Numbered from the stretch's first letter, positions 8,364-16,417 are shown. The stretch is DNA of 64,000 nt from GCA-003244245 sp963712995 (GCA_963712995.1 CAVQKH010000008.1:62001-126000); one strand, 5' to 3'. Numbers and translations are program-made. Notes: a model not told the origin generated them from the sequence alone.

Positions 8364-8617
8364 CCCTCGTGGTGCTCAGCGCGGTCCTACTGGTCTGTCT
8401 CGGGCTGCTGCTCGGGGCGACCTGGACCGTCCAGGCCCTGCAGGCCAAGCATCGCCGGCTGGCGCAGGAGCGTCGCAAACTGAATACCGAGTGGTCGGCG
8501 ATTCGCTCCACCCGGCATCAGTCGGCCACCTGCCCGCGCTGCGCAAGTCAACTGCCTGCCTGGGACTGGTCTGCCGCACCGACGGACGAGGAAGACCCAT
8601 CGGATGATGACGACTGA
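8354..8617 (+). CDS. Small membrane protein with CxxC and acidic tail, paralogue of 776-955
   Basis: GTG at 8354 gives 87 residues: one transmembrane helix (about residues 4-25, VLLVCLGLLLGATWTVQA) nearly identical to that of the gene at 776, then a basic stretch (KHRRLAQERRKLNTEW). A C-terminal extension absent from the shorter paralogue has a CPRC pair and an acidic end (DEEDPSDDDD). The single CxxC could bind metal only as an oligomer, or act in redox. A strong hairpin terminator follows 40 bp after the stop. The two paralogues are each divergent from a different regulator (PadR, LuxR). Function unknown. Confidence 0.6.
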   Translation: MSLTLVVLSAVLLVCLGLLLGATWTVQALQAKHRRLAQERRKLNTEWSAIRSTRHQSATCPRCASQLPAWDWSAAPTDEEDPSDDDD

Positions 8618-8657
8618 GCTCGGCAGTTCAGGGCTCGCCGAGCTCAAGCGGTGCCAC

Positions 8658-8692
8658 AACCCACTAGGCCACCCAGGGTGGCCTAGTGGGTT
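8658..8692 (+). terminator. Hairpin terminator
   Basis: A perfect 16-bp stem (8658-8673 and 8677-8692, starting AACCCACTAGGCC) with a 3-nt loop lies 40 bp after the small membrane protein gene. No T-tract follows, as is usual for actinobacterial terminators. Confidence 0.8.
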
Positions 8693-9315
8693 GGCTATGG
8701 TGGGAGAGGCCGTCCCAAGCCGGGAGTCACCGGATCGCGATCGACCGGGAGCTACGGTCAGGCCAGCACCCCGGAGCAGTCGAACTCATCGCGCTGCACC
8801 CCGGCAACGAACACTGCCCATACCGCGCAAGTCAGCCCAAGTACCGGACCCAGCGGATTCTTCGAGTCCCGGACCCAGACATGCTCTTGGCCGCAGATGA
8901 CTTGAAACATTCAGTTGACACTCAAACTTATGTTGCCCTTCCGCCAGGACGCTGTGGCGGGAGGCGGAGGCACCTTGACCATGCCGTACTCCTTCTGGGG
9001 TGGGGGACGGCACGTCGCTGGCTGCCAGTAGCGGTGTCATCGGGGCTCCCCATGAGGCGCTCGTCCGGAGACGAGGCAGTGACAGGACCGGCGGCGGACG
9101 TACGCGTCAGACAACTGGGTCCGCACCTCAACCTGGCTCAGGACACCCGTGTGACGATCACATTATAACCAGGTAAGAGTCCTGGATCGGCTCACAAGCC
9201 GTTGCTCATCACTGTGAGCTAGGAACCTCTCTCCCTAGAGGTGGCATAGCGACTGTGGTCGTACTGCAAGCAGGCGCTCTGGCACCTCGCGGATCGATGG
9301 CTTCCACCATGCCAT
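8693..9315. other. Gene-poor stretch
   Basis: I see no convincing gene here. The open frames have low-complexity translations, no ribosome binding site and no recognisable motif. The stretch may be worn-out coding DNA or long intergenic sequence. Confidence 0.5.
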
Positions 9316-9345
9316 GTGGCAGTCAGACAACCACCTGACTGCCAC
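9316..9345. promoter_or_regulatory. 11-bp inverted repeat upstream of XRE gene
   Basis: GTGGCAGTCAG (9316-9326) and CTGACTGCCAC (9335-9345) are perfect complements around an 8-nt spacer. The sequence starts inside a TGCCATGTGGCA-like site. It belongs to a series of related TGCCA/TGGCA half-sites running to 9466 and is probably an operator. Confidence 0.45.
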
Positions 9346-9436
9346 CAGGTAGCCGAGTTTTCGCAGGTCAAAGCACTACTAGGCAGGTGCCACATGGCTT
9401 CATGCCACATGCCTTACGCTAGGTGCGGTCAGCGTG

Positions 9437-9466
9437 CTAGCATCATGCCATATGGCATGATGCTAG
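9437..9466. promoter_or_regulatory. 30-bp perfect palindrome, likely XRE operator
   Basis: Bases 9437-9466 form an uninterrupted 15+15 bp palindrome (left arm CTAGCATCATGCCAT). Its centre, TGCCATATGGCA, resembles TGCCACATGGC at 9389-9399 and CATGCCATGTGGCA at 9308-9321. The site ends 71 bp before the start of the XRE regulator. Autoregulation through these sites is the simplest reading. Confidence 0.6.
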
Positions 9467-9537
9467 TCCCTAAAACGATAGGAAGCGTAAAGCCAGTGAG
9501 CCCAACGACAGGTGCCAGTCGTGAGGAAGCAGAGGGG

Positions 9538-10437
9538 ATGACCACAGTTCAAGATCCGACGGTGCAACGCCGTCGGCTACGTGACGAGCTCAGGCGAGCA
9601 CGTGACGCTGCCGGGCTCAGACAGGCCGACGTCGCCGATGCCATGGACTGGTCACCATCCAAACTCATCCGCATCGAACGGGGGGATGTCAGCGTCTCGA
9701 CCAACGACCTGAAAGCCCTGCTCAGCCACTACGGCGTGAAAGACAGGGGAAAGATCAACGGACTCCTCGAGCTGGCCAGGTCCGCGCGGGGCGCATCCTT
9801 CTACGACCAGTACTCCGAGATCCTCGCACCCGGTTTCAAGGAGTACCTCGCCTACGAGGCATCGGCGTCGGTCACTCGTCAGTGCCAGCCCATCCTGATC
9901 CCCGGGTTGCTCCAGACCGAAGAGTACGCCAGAGCGATGTTCGAAGGGACGGCCACTGTCTCCCCCGAGGACGCCGACAAGGGATGGGCCGTCCGGCAGC
10001 ACCGCCAGGAGTTACATGAACGAACGAATCCTCCGGAGATGCTCTTCATTTTCGACGAGGCAACTCTGCGGCGCCGAGTCGGCCGGGGGCTTGCGATGCG
10101 TCACCAACTTGAACGACTCAAGGAGTTTGCCGCGGAGCCGCACATCAGCATCCAGATCATGCCGTTCACCCGCGGCGCCCACCCGGGGATGTCGGGGAGC
10201 TTCATGTTGCTGGAGTTCAGCGACCCGGGCCTGACCGACCTGCTCCACTTGGAGGGCGTCAACTCCACCACTATCCGTGACGACACCGAGCAGATCGGCC
10301 GCTATCTCGACAGGTTCGCCCAGTTGCAGGACCTAGCCCTGTCTCCGGACGAGAGCGTGGACTTCCTCGACATAGTGATCGAGGACATGGCCTCGTCTGT
10401 CCAGCCCACCAGCCAAGAAGCAAAGGAGGCCAGCTAA
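9538..10437 (+). CDS. XRE-family regulator with DUF5753 domain
   Basis: A 299-aa protein from ATG 9538 (MTTVQDPTVQRRRL). The N-terminal helix-turn-helix (LRQADVADAMDWSPSKLIRIERG, about residues 30-70) is followed by the DUF5753 region (YLAYEASA, then IPGLLQTEEYARAMFEG, QIMPFTRGAHPG and SFMLLEF), the standard architecture of a large actinobacterial regulator family. These usually sit beside a DUF397 gene. Here none is visible, and a 55-aa Gly-rich peptide gene follows instead. GTG at 9496 is an alternative start. The upstream palindromes suggest autoregulation. Confidence 0.88.
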   Translation: MTTVQDPTVQRRRLRDELRRARDAAGLRQADVADAMDWSPSKLIRIERGDVSVSTNDLKALLSHYGVKDRGKINGLLELARSARGASFYDQYSEILAPGFKEYLAYEASASVTRQCQPILIPGLLQTEEYARAMFEGTATVSPEDADKGWAVRQHRQELHERTNPPEMLFIFDEATLRRRVGRGLAMRHQLERLKEFAAEPHISIQIMPFTRGAHPGMSGSFMLLEFSDPGLTDLLHLEGVNSTTIRDDTEQIGRYLDRFAQLQDLALSPDESVDFLDIVIEDMASSVQPTSQEAKEAS

Positions 10438-10564
10438 ACCTACCGAGTAACCCGACGCCAAAGTTCACCCAGACGGCGGGTACAGCTAGAAAGGCTGGGG
10501 CCGGTGCTCCACACATCGACCCCAGCAGCACCCAATCCTCTCCAGCCATTAAGGAGCCGATCGG

Positions 10565-10732
10565 ATGGCTTACTTTACCAACGGGCGGCCTGCGCTGCCC
10601 AGCCTGTCCCACAAGTTGCACCATCACGTGTCGTGGTACGCCTGTCACTTGTCGTATCGCCAGCGTGTCTGCGGTGGTAGCGGCACGAACGGCGGCAGTG
10701 GCACGAACGGGGGTAGCTCGTTCTGGTCATGA
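10565..10732 (+). CDS. 55-aa peptide with His-rich centre and Gly/Thr/Asn/Ser repeat tail
   Basis: ATG at 10565 has an excellent ribosome binding site (AAGGAG, 8 nt upstream) and a perfect 13-bp terminator begins 8 bp after the stop. This signal pair argues strongly for a real gene. The product has an N-terminal segment MAYFTNGRPALPSL, a HKLHHH motif, two Cys (27 and 36), and a tail made of two GGSGTN repeats ending SSFWS. It looks like a precursor peptide (leader plus repetitive core) or a small secreted or metal-binding peptide. It lies downstream of the XRE/DUF5753 regulator, in the place where a DUF397 protein is often found, but has no DUF397 signature. No known family recognised. Confidence 0.6.
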   Translation: MAYFTNGRPALPSLSHKLHHHVSWYACHLSYRQRVCGGSGTNGGSGTNGGSSFWS

Positions 10733-10739
10733 CGACCAA

Positions 10740-10775
10740 GCTTGCACGCTGCCCGAGCCACCGCAGCGTGCAAGC
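10740..10775 (+). terminator. Hairpin terminator of the 55-aa peptide gene
   Basis: GCTTGCACGCTGC (10740-10752) and its exact complement (10763-10775) form a 13-bp stem with a 10-nt loop, starting 8 bp after the stop codon at 10732. Confidence 0.8.
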
Positions 10776-10845
10776 ACGTGCTCTCCGCTCACTGCATCTA
10801 GCCAGTGCGCTCCGGCACGAGTAGCAGTCCGCATCGTCAGCAACA

Positions 10846-10889
10846 GCGCCCTCTGGTCCGGTACGGTGACGTGGCGGGCCAGAGGGCGC
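10846..10889. repeat. 15-bp stem inverted repeat in intergenic DNA
   Basis: GCGCCCTCTGGTCCG (10846-10860) pairs with 10875-10889 with one G-T pair, around a 14-nt loop. The stretch from 10776 to 11211 otherwise holds no gene I can support. The hairpin could end an unannotated small transcript. Confidence 0.5.
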
Positions 10890-11211
10890 ACGAAAAGTAG
10901 CGACCCCGAGGTTCGATGGAGTAGTTATAGATCATCATCCATAGGCTCAAGCCATAGCTATGACGATCGTCACAGAACGCGGACGAGACTCATCGCGCGA
11001 CCAAGCCGAACCGGGTGGCTCGGTCTCTCTTTTCTGGACACTGTCAAGACAAGCGGGCGTCTTCGGACGGTAAGGAGTCAGCGGGTAGCTCAGTGGCACC
11101 ATGACCTAACTCTGTGAGCTCCATCACCGCGAAAGGGCTTGCTCACTGTCCGCTGCAGCCACCGTTGCTCAACGGCCGACGATCCTCGCTCTGTCGGTCG
11201 GCCTGCTAGGC

Positions 11212-11787
11212 GTGCTGGTCGCGTTGGTGTTGCCGTTCGCGCCGGTGACCGCGGAGCAGACCACGGTGACCTGGCCGGTTCCCGGCCGGCCGGTGGTGTC
11301 GAGCACGGCGTTGTTCGCGCCGTACCGGCCGGCGGAGTTGACCGTGGTCGTGCCGTGCTCGGCGCTGCGCGCCGCGGCTGCGCGCGAGCGTGCCGTCACC
11401 GTGTTCGCCACCGGCCCATCCGGTGACGGGTTGGTGTTGCGGACCGAGGCCGGATCGGCTCAGCTGATGCTGGGCCCCCGACTGGCCAGCAGCACGCCGA
11501 TCACCAGCACCACCACGGACTGCCGGACGCAGCTGCGCGCAGGACCGGTCGGCACGGTGGTTACCGTCGGGACCAGTCCGGCGGTCAAGCTGGCCGGCGA
11601 GCCGGTGCCCAAGGTCTTCGCGTTCCACACTGATCTCGATGCCCGCGAGGCCGCCGGGATGGCGGTGACCGCCCGCACCGCCAGCACGTTCGCCACCAGC
11701 CCCACCGGGTTGAAGACCCTGCTCATCGCCACGCAACTGATCGCGGTGCTGATCGCGCTCGGGCTGCTGACCGGTATCCCCCGTTGA
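11212..11787 (+). pseudogene. emb copy 2, N-terminal part (ends at in-frame TGA)
   Basis: The frame encodes the first transmembrane helix (VALVLPFAPVTA), the EmbC_N-like extracellular region (TTVTWPVPGRPV, then LFAPYRPAELTVVVPC) and the start of the second membrane helix (LIATQLIAVLIALGLL). It matches the layout of the emb gene at 1026. It stops at TGA 11785-11787, and the catalytic part resumes in the same frame 11 codons later. No ATG, GTG or TTG lies between the upstream stop (TAA 11107) and GTG 11212, although the helix clearly begins earlier, so the natural start is also missing or uses CTG. This may be decay, two separate polypeptides, read-through or sequence error. Confidence 0.65.
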
Positions 11788-11790
11788 TTT

Positions 11791-11822
11791 AAGGGTGGCC
11801 AACGAGGGGATGGGCCACCCTT
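11791..11822. repeat. Perfect hairpin directly after the internal TGA of emb copy 2
   Basis: AAGGGTGGCC (11791-11800) and GGCCACCCTT (11813-11822) form a perfect 10-bp stem with a 12-nt loop, starting 3 nt after the in-frame TGA. Its right arm overlaps the TTG that opens the downstream half. It could be a terminator-like insertion, an attenuator or a read-through stimulator. Confidence 0.7.
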
Positions 11823-14184
11823 GAAGATCCACCAACTGCGATGGTCCACCGCCTGGGTCGATGTCGGAGTGCTCGGGGTAATGGCCGGATGGGCGATCAT
11901 CGGCCCGCTGACCGACGACGACGGTTTCGCCACCACGATCGCCCGCAACGCCGCGCGCACCGGAAATGTCGGCAACTACTACCGCTGGTGGAACGCCTCA
12001 GAAACACCGTTCGCGCTGAGCGAGCAGCTGCTCGCGCCGCTGACCGAGGTCAGCCTGGCGCCGCTGTGGCTTCGGTTGCCCAGCACCGTGCTGGGGATGG
12101 TGACCTGGTTCGTCGTGAGCCGAGGGATCCTCGGCGCGGCGCTACCGGCGGTGGCGGCCACCGTCCGGATCCGGCTGCTGGCCGCAGTGTTCCTGCTCGC
12201 CGCCTGGCTGCCGTTCAACCTGGGAGTGCGCCCCGAGCCCTACGTTGCGTTGGGGGTGACCGGTGTGCTGGCGCTGCTGTGGCGGGCGCGCGGGCTCGCC
12301 GCGCTGGGTTGGGCCGCGCTGGTCGCCGGGCTGACCGTTCCGATCAGCCCGAGCGGGATACTGGTCGCCGCTCCGGTGGCGGTATTCGCGCCCCGCATCC
12401 TCGCCATCGTCCGCGGTTCGGCGCGCAGGCCAGTCGAGGTGCTGGCCCGATCACTGCTGCTGTGTGGCATCGGCGCGGTGGGTCTCACCGCGATCTTCGC
12501 CGACCAGACCTGGGACGGCCTAGTCACCGCCACCCACTGGCACAATTCCTTCGGGCCGTCGCTGCCCTGGTACCACGAACCGGACCGGTACCGGTTCCTG
12601 CTCGGTGACGATCAGAATGGCAACGCCACCAAGCGGATCCCGGTGCTGCTCACGCTCGCTGTGCTGCCGATCCTCGGCGTGCTGTTGGCCCGCCGAACCG
12701 AGGCCGGCGGCGCTGACCGCTGCGCCGCGCGGCTGGCCGGGGTGGTGATCGCCGCGCTGGCCCTGCTGTGGCTCACCCCGTCGAAATGGTCACATCATTT
12801 CGGCGCGCTGGCCGGTTTGATCGCGTCGTTCCTGGTGGTGGCCGTGGCCCTGATACTGCGACGCCACCGCCTTCCGGTCACGGACCGGAGCAGCCTGGGG
12901 ATCGGCGTGGCCGGCGCCGCGCTGGTAGCTGGGGCGGCGGGGCTGGCCTTCGCCGGTCCGAACGCCTGGTGGCAGCCAGCGGTCTACGACCTGCCCTGGG
13001 CCGCCGGCCCGGTGCGCCCGATCGGCCTGCCGCTGGATTCCCCGCTGCTGTGGATGGGCGCTCTGGCTCTGGGGTACGCGGTGCTGACGGCGCGGACCAC
13101 CCTGGTCGCAGTTGCACCGGCGGTGCTCGCGGTGGCGGCGGCCGGCACCGCGGTGGCTGTGCTGCTGGGCTCGTTCCTGGCTGCGCCGTTGCGGCGGCCG
13201 GCTGGTTCGCTGGCCATGGTGAACCTGCATCGGCTTGCAGGTGGCCCCTACTGCGGGCTGGCCGACGACATCCAGGTACTGCCGGACGGCGCAGTGCTGG
13301 TGCCTGCGGTGGCCGGCTCCGCCGGCAGCCGGGTGGGGTTCACCGCGCTGGCCGGCTTCGACCCCGGCGTAGCGCCACCGGACCCGCCGGGCACCGTGAC
13401 GTCGGCGCAGCTGTGGGGAAGCCTGGTAGGTGGGCCGGCGAATACCGGGACGCTGACCAGCCCCTGGTTCAAGCTGCCCGCCCTGACACCGGGCAGCGGG
13501 GTTGCCGTGTCGGTGTCCGGGCGCACCGACCGGGGCAACACCCTGGCCCTGGAGTTCGGCCGGGCGGTGGGCACCGAGGTCATCGCGTTGGGCCGGCGCG
13601 CACTCCTCGACCGGGTTCGACTCGACCAGGACCATCTGGATGGCCCGCCGGACTACCGGCCGTGGCGATCGATCGGGCTCGACGCGGCACAGATCCCGGC
13701 CGGCGCCACCCGGGTCCGGATCCGCGCGGTCGACGCCACCACTGATCCGGACGGCTGGCTGGCCGTCACCGGACCCCGGCTGCGTTCCGTCGTCAGGCTG
13801 ACCGAGTTCCTCGCAGGCCACGGACCGGTACTGGTGAACTGGCCGCAGGCGTTCCTGTTCCCCTGCGTGCACGACATCGTCGAGGTGGCCGGCGGGCTGG
13901 CGCAGGCACCTCGCGCGGTGATCGAGGCGCCGCGCATCCACGGCCGGGTATCGGCGGTGACCACAGACCAGATCCAGGGCGGTGACTTCGCCGCGCTCCG
14001 CCCGTTCGGCCGGCTCTACGAGGTCCCCACCCGGCTGGCCGGCCACCCCGAGATCGACTGGGGCGCTCTGCAACTCTCCGCCGACCCCGCAGCCCGGGAC
14101 GCCTACCGACGCACCACCACCCCCACGCCCGAGCCCGAGCCCCGAGCCTGGACCGACATATCGGAGACATATCGGGCCCGATAG
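11821..14184 (+). CDS. emb copy 2, catalytic and C-terminal part
   Basis: A 787-aa frame, opening at TTG 11821, carries the GT-C core of an Emb arabinosyltransferase: GPLTDDDGFATTIARN (the catalytic acidic cluster near residue 29), about ten hydrophobic segments, the LTPSKWSHHFG motif shared with copy 1 (LTPTKWVNHFG) and the C-terminal carbohydrate-binding domain (LTSPWFKLPAL; VGTEVIALGR). It is uninterrupted for 2.3 kb, so if the gene is dead the loss is recent. TTG 11821 has no ribosome binding site, only a hairpin arm, so independent translation is doubtful. It ends 36 bp before dprE1, matching the emb/dprE neighbourhood of mycobacteria. Confidence 0.8.
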   Translation: MKIHQLRWSTAWVDVGVLGVMAGWAIIGPLTDDDGFATTIARNAARTGNVGNYYRWWNASETPFALSEQLLAPLTEVSLAPLWLRLPSTVLGMVTWFVVSRGILGAALPAVAATVRIRLLAAVFLLAAWLPFNLGVRPEPYVALGVTGVLALLWRARGLAALGWAALVAGLTVPISPSGILVAAPVAVFAPRILAIVRGSARRPVEVLARSLLLCGIGAVGLTAIFADQTWDGLVTATHWHNSFGPSLPWYHEPDRYRFLLGDDQNGNATKRIPVLLTLAVLPILGVLLARRTEAGGADRCAARLAGVVIAALALLWLTPSKWSHHFGALAGLIASFLVVAVALILRRHRLPVTDRSSLGIGVAGAALVAGAAGLAFAGPNAWWQPAVYDLPWAAGPVRPIGLPLDSPLLWMGALALGYAVLTARTTLVAVAPAVLAVAAAGTAVAVLLGSFLAAPLRRPAGSLAMVNLHRLAGGPYCGLADDIQVLPDGAVLVPAVAGSAGSRVGFTALAGFDPGVAPPDPPGTVTSAQLWGSLVGGPANTGTLTSPWFKLPALTPGSGVAVSVSGRTDRGNTLALEFGRAVGTEVIALGRRALLDRVRLDQDHLDGPPDYRPWRSIGLDAAQIPAGATRVRIRAVDATTDPDGWLAVTGPRLRSVVRLTEFLAGHGPVLVNWPQAFLFPCVHDIVEVAGGLAQAPRAVIEAPRIHGRVSAVTTDQIQGGDFAALRPFGRLYEVPTRLAGHPEIDWGALQLSADPAARDAYRRTTTPTPEPEPRAWTDISETYRAR

Positions 14185-14199
14185 CCCCGATATGTCTCC
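14163..14199. repeat. 14-bp hairpin between emb copy 2 and dprE1
   Basis: GGAGACATATCGGG (14163-14176) pairs perfectly with 14186-14199 around a 9-nt loop. The emb stop codon (14182-14184) is in the loop and the dprE1 ribosome binding site begins just after. It may terminate emb transcripts or attenuate dprE1. A direct repeat GACATATCGG also overlaps the left arm. Confidence 0.7.
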
Positions 14200-14220
14200 A
14201 TGTAGGAAGGTAGGTAGCCT

Positions 14221-15597
14221 ATGGCTGCGATGGCTGAGACTGTGCTGCGGGCGCTGAGTGGGTGGGGACGGACTGCGCCGAGCACAGCGCGGGTGTTGGT
14301 CGATCCGACCATTGAGGTGATCCAGCGAGCTGTCCGCGACCTCAGCGGATGCGACACCAGAAGTCGCGGAGTGATCGCCCGGGGGTTGGGCCGTTCCTAC
14401 GGTGACCCGGCGCAGAACGCGGGTGGGTTGGTCATCGACATGACCGGGCTGTCCAGGATCCACTCCCTCGACGCGGGCAGCGGCCTCGCCGTGGTGGACG
14501 CCGGGATCAGCCTCGACGCGCTGATGCGCGCGGCGCTACCGCTAGGACTGTGGGTACCGGTGCTGCCGGGGACCCGGCAGGTCAGCGTCGGCGGCGCGAT
14601 CGCGGCCGACATCCACGGCAAGAACCACCACAGCGCGGGCAGCTTCGGCAACCATGTCCGCAGCCTCGAGATGGTCACCGCCGATGGCTCGATCGCCACG
14701 CTGACCCCCGAGAACGAACTGTTCTGGGCCACCGTCGGTGGTATGGGGCTGACCGGGATCATCGTGCGCGCCACGATCGCGCTCACCCCCGTCGAGTCGG
14801 CGTACTTCGTCGTCGACACCGACCGCACCGCCAACCTCGACGAGCTGATGGCGCTGCTCACCGACGGCTCCGATGACGACTACGACTACTCCGCCGCCTG
14901 GTTCGACGCGATCTCCACCGGCGCGAAACTGGGCCGGGCCGTGCTCACCCGCGGCTCGCTGGCCCGAGCCGACCAGCTACCACCGAAGCTGCGCCGCAAC
15001 CCGCTGGCCTTCGACGCGCCGCAACTGCTCACCGCGCCCGACGTGTTCCCCAACGGCTTGGCCAATAGAGCGATCTTCGGCGCGCTGAGCCAGGCCTGGT
15101 ACCGCAAGGCCCCGAGGCGCCGCCGCGACGAGATCCAGAACCTGACCAGCTTCTACCACCCGCTGGACATGATCGGAGAGTGGAACCGGGCGTACGGCTC
15201 GCGCGGTTTCCTGCAATACCAGTTCGTGGTGCCCTTCGAGGCGCAGGACACGTTCCGAGGCATCGTGGAACAGATCGCGCGCTCCGGGCACGTGTCGTTC
15301 CTCAACGTGCTCAAACGCTTCGGAGAGGCCAACCGGGCACCGCTGTCGTTCCCCCAACCCGGCTGGACGATCACCGTGGACTTCCCGATCCGCCGGGGTC
15401 TGGCGGAGTTCTGCGACCGGCTCGACGAGCAGGTGCTCGATGCCGGTGGACGGCTCTACCTGGCCAAGGAGTCGCGGACCTCGGCGGCCACTGTGCACCG
15501 CATGTACCCGCGGATCGACGAGTGGCGCAAGCTGCGCGCCGCCGCCGACCCCGACGGGATATTCTCATCCGACCTGTCCAGGAGGCTCGAGCTGTGA
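14221..15597 (+). CDS. dprE1: Decaprenylphosphoryl-beta-D-ribose 2-oxidase DprE1
   Basis: A 458-aa FAD-dependent oxidase that converts decaprenylphosphoryl-ribose to the 2-keto intermediate of arabinose donor synthesis. The FAD-binding region has RGLGRSYGD, LPGTRQVSVGGAIAADIHGKN and HHSAGSFGNHV (the flavin-contact His). The C-terminal part has FGEANRAPLSFPQPGW, then ITVDFPI, LYLAKESR (catalytic Lys) and a DLSRRLEL end. At residue 385 a Thr occupies the place of the Cys (387 in M. tuberculosis) that covalent benzothiazinone inhibitors attack. The next gene, dprE2, overlaps by 4 bp. The start has AGGAAGG upstream; ATG 14230 is an alternative. Confidence 0.95.
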   Translation: MAAMAETVLRALSGWGRTAPSTARVLVDPTIEVIQRAVRDLSGCDTRSRGVIARGLGRSYGDPAQNAGGLVIDMTGLSRIHSLDAGSGLAVVDAGISLDALMRAALPLGLWVPVLPGTRQVSVGGAIAADIHGKNHHSAGSFGNHVRSLEMVTADGSIATLTPENELFWATVGGMGLTGIIVRATIALTPVESAYFVVDTDRTANLDELMALLTDGSDDDYDYSAAWFDAISTGAKLGRAVLTRGSLARADQLPPKLRRNPLAFDAPQLLTAPDVFPNGLANRAIFGALSQAWYRKAPRRRRDEIQNLTSFYHPLDMIGEWNRAYGSRGFLQYQFVVPFEAQDTFRGIVEQIARSGHVSFLNVLKRFGEANRAPLSFPQPGWTITVDFPIRRGLAEFCDRLDEQVLDAGGRLYLAKESRTSAATVHRMYPRIDEWRKLRAAADPDGIFSSDLSRRLEL

Positions 15598-16349
15598 TCG
15601 ACGCAGTCGGCAACCCCCAGTCCCTGCTGCTGCTGGGCGGCACTTCCGAGATCGCGCTGGCCACCGCGGAGCGCTACGCCACCCGGCGGGCGCTGCGGGT
15701 GGTGCTGGCCGCCCGACCGTCGCCGCGCCTGGAGGCCGCCGCGCAGCGGCTGGACCGCTGTGGGGCGGCAGTGACGACGCTGCCCTTCGAGGCGGCGGAT
15801 ACCGCCGCACACCCCGCACTGATCGAGAAGATCTTCGCCGACGGCGACATCGACCTGACCCTGGTGGCGTTCGGCCTGCTCGGCGACCAGGAGAAAGCCT
15901 GGACCGACCACCACACCGCCGTGGAGCTCGCGCAGGTCAACTACGTAGGCGCGGTGTCGGTCGGCGTGCTGCTGGCCGATGCGCTGCAACAGCAGGGTCA
16001 TGGCGCGCTGGCAGTGTTGTCTTCAGCCGCCGCCGAACGGCCGCGGCGCTCCAACTTCGCCTACGGCGCCACCAAAGCCGGCATGGACGCCTTCTACACC
16101 GGCCTCACCGAGGCGCTACGCCCATCCGGGATCAAAGTCTCGGTGATCCGCCCCGGTTTCGTGCACACCAAGATGACCGCCGGCATGAAACCCGCCCCAC
16201 TGTCGGTCACCCCCGAACAGGTCGCTGAAGTGATCATTGATGCGGTCGCGCGGGGACGCGAGCAGGCCTGGGCGCCCGCCCCCATGCGTTTCGTGATGTC
16301 CGCCCTGCGGCACATCCCGCGTCCCCTGTTCCGCCGGCTGCCGATCTGA
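15594..16349 (+). CDS. dprE2: Decaprenylphosphoryl-D-2-keto-erythropentose reductase DprE2
   Basis: A 251-aa short-chain dehydrogenase that reduces the DprE1 product to decaprenylphosphoryl-arabinose, the donor used by the Emb enzymes. The nucleotide-binding motif is LLGGTSEIALA near residue 12, the active-site Ser is in VLSSAAAERPR, and the Tyr-Lys pair is in YGATKAG. The GTG start at 15594 overlaps the dprE1 stop (gTGA), so the pair is translationally coupled. Length and order match the mycobacterial pair. Confidence 0.95.
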   Translation: MIDAVGNPQSLLLLGGTSEIALATAERYATRRALRVVLAARPSPRLEAAAQRLDRCGAAVTTLPFEAADTAAHPALIEKIFADGDIDLTLVAFGLLGDQEKAWTDHHTAVELAQVNYVGAVSVGVLLADALQQQGHGALAVLSSAAAERPRRSNFAYGATKAGMDAFYTGLTEALRPSGIKVSVIRPGFVHTKMTAGMKPAPLSVTPEQVAEVIIDAVARGREQAWAPAPMRFVMSALRHIPRPLFRRLPI

Positions 16350-16417
16350 GCGCCGCCCGAGGTCGTGCACCTGCCCCTGGCGCACAGATCCGCTCGCCGA
16401 ATGACGTAATTCCCTCC

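Noticed and set aside
10665..11117. 150-aa plus-strand frame after the 55-aa peptide
   Set aside because: It overlaps the terminator, lacks a ribosome binding site and reads as Ser/Arg/Thr noise.
11081..11134. tRNA-like start (GCGGGTAGCTCAGTGG)
   Set aside because: It matches an acceptor/D-arm pattern, but there is no anticodon stem, no GGTTCGA T-arm and no matching 3' acceptor strand.
12790..14463. 557-aa minus-strand frame opposite emb copy 2
   Set aside because: Low-complexity Arg/Gly/His-rich shadow that crosses into dprE1.
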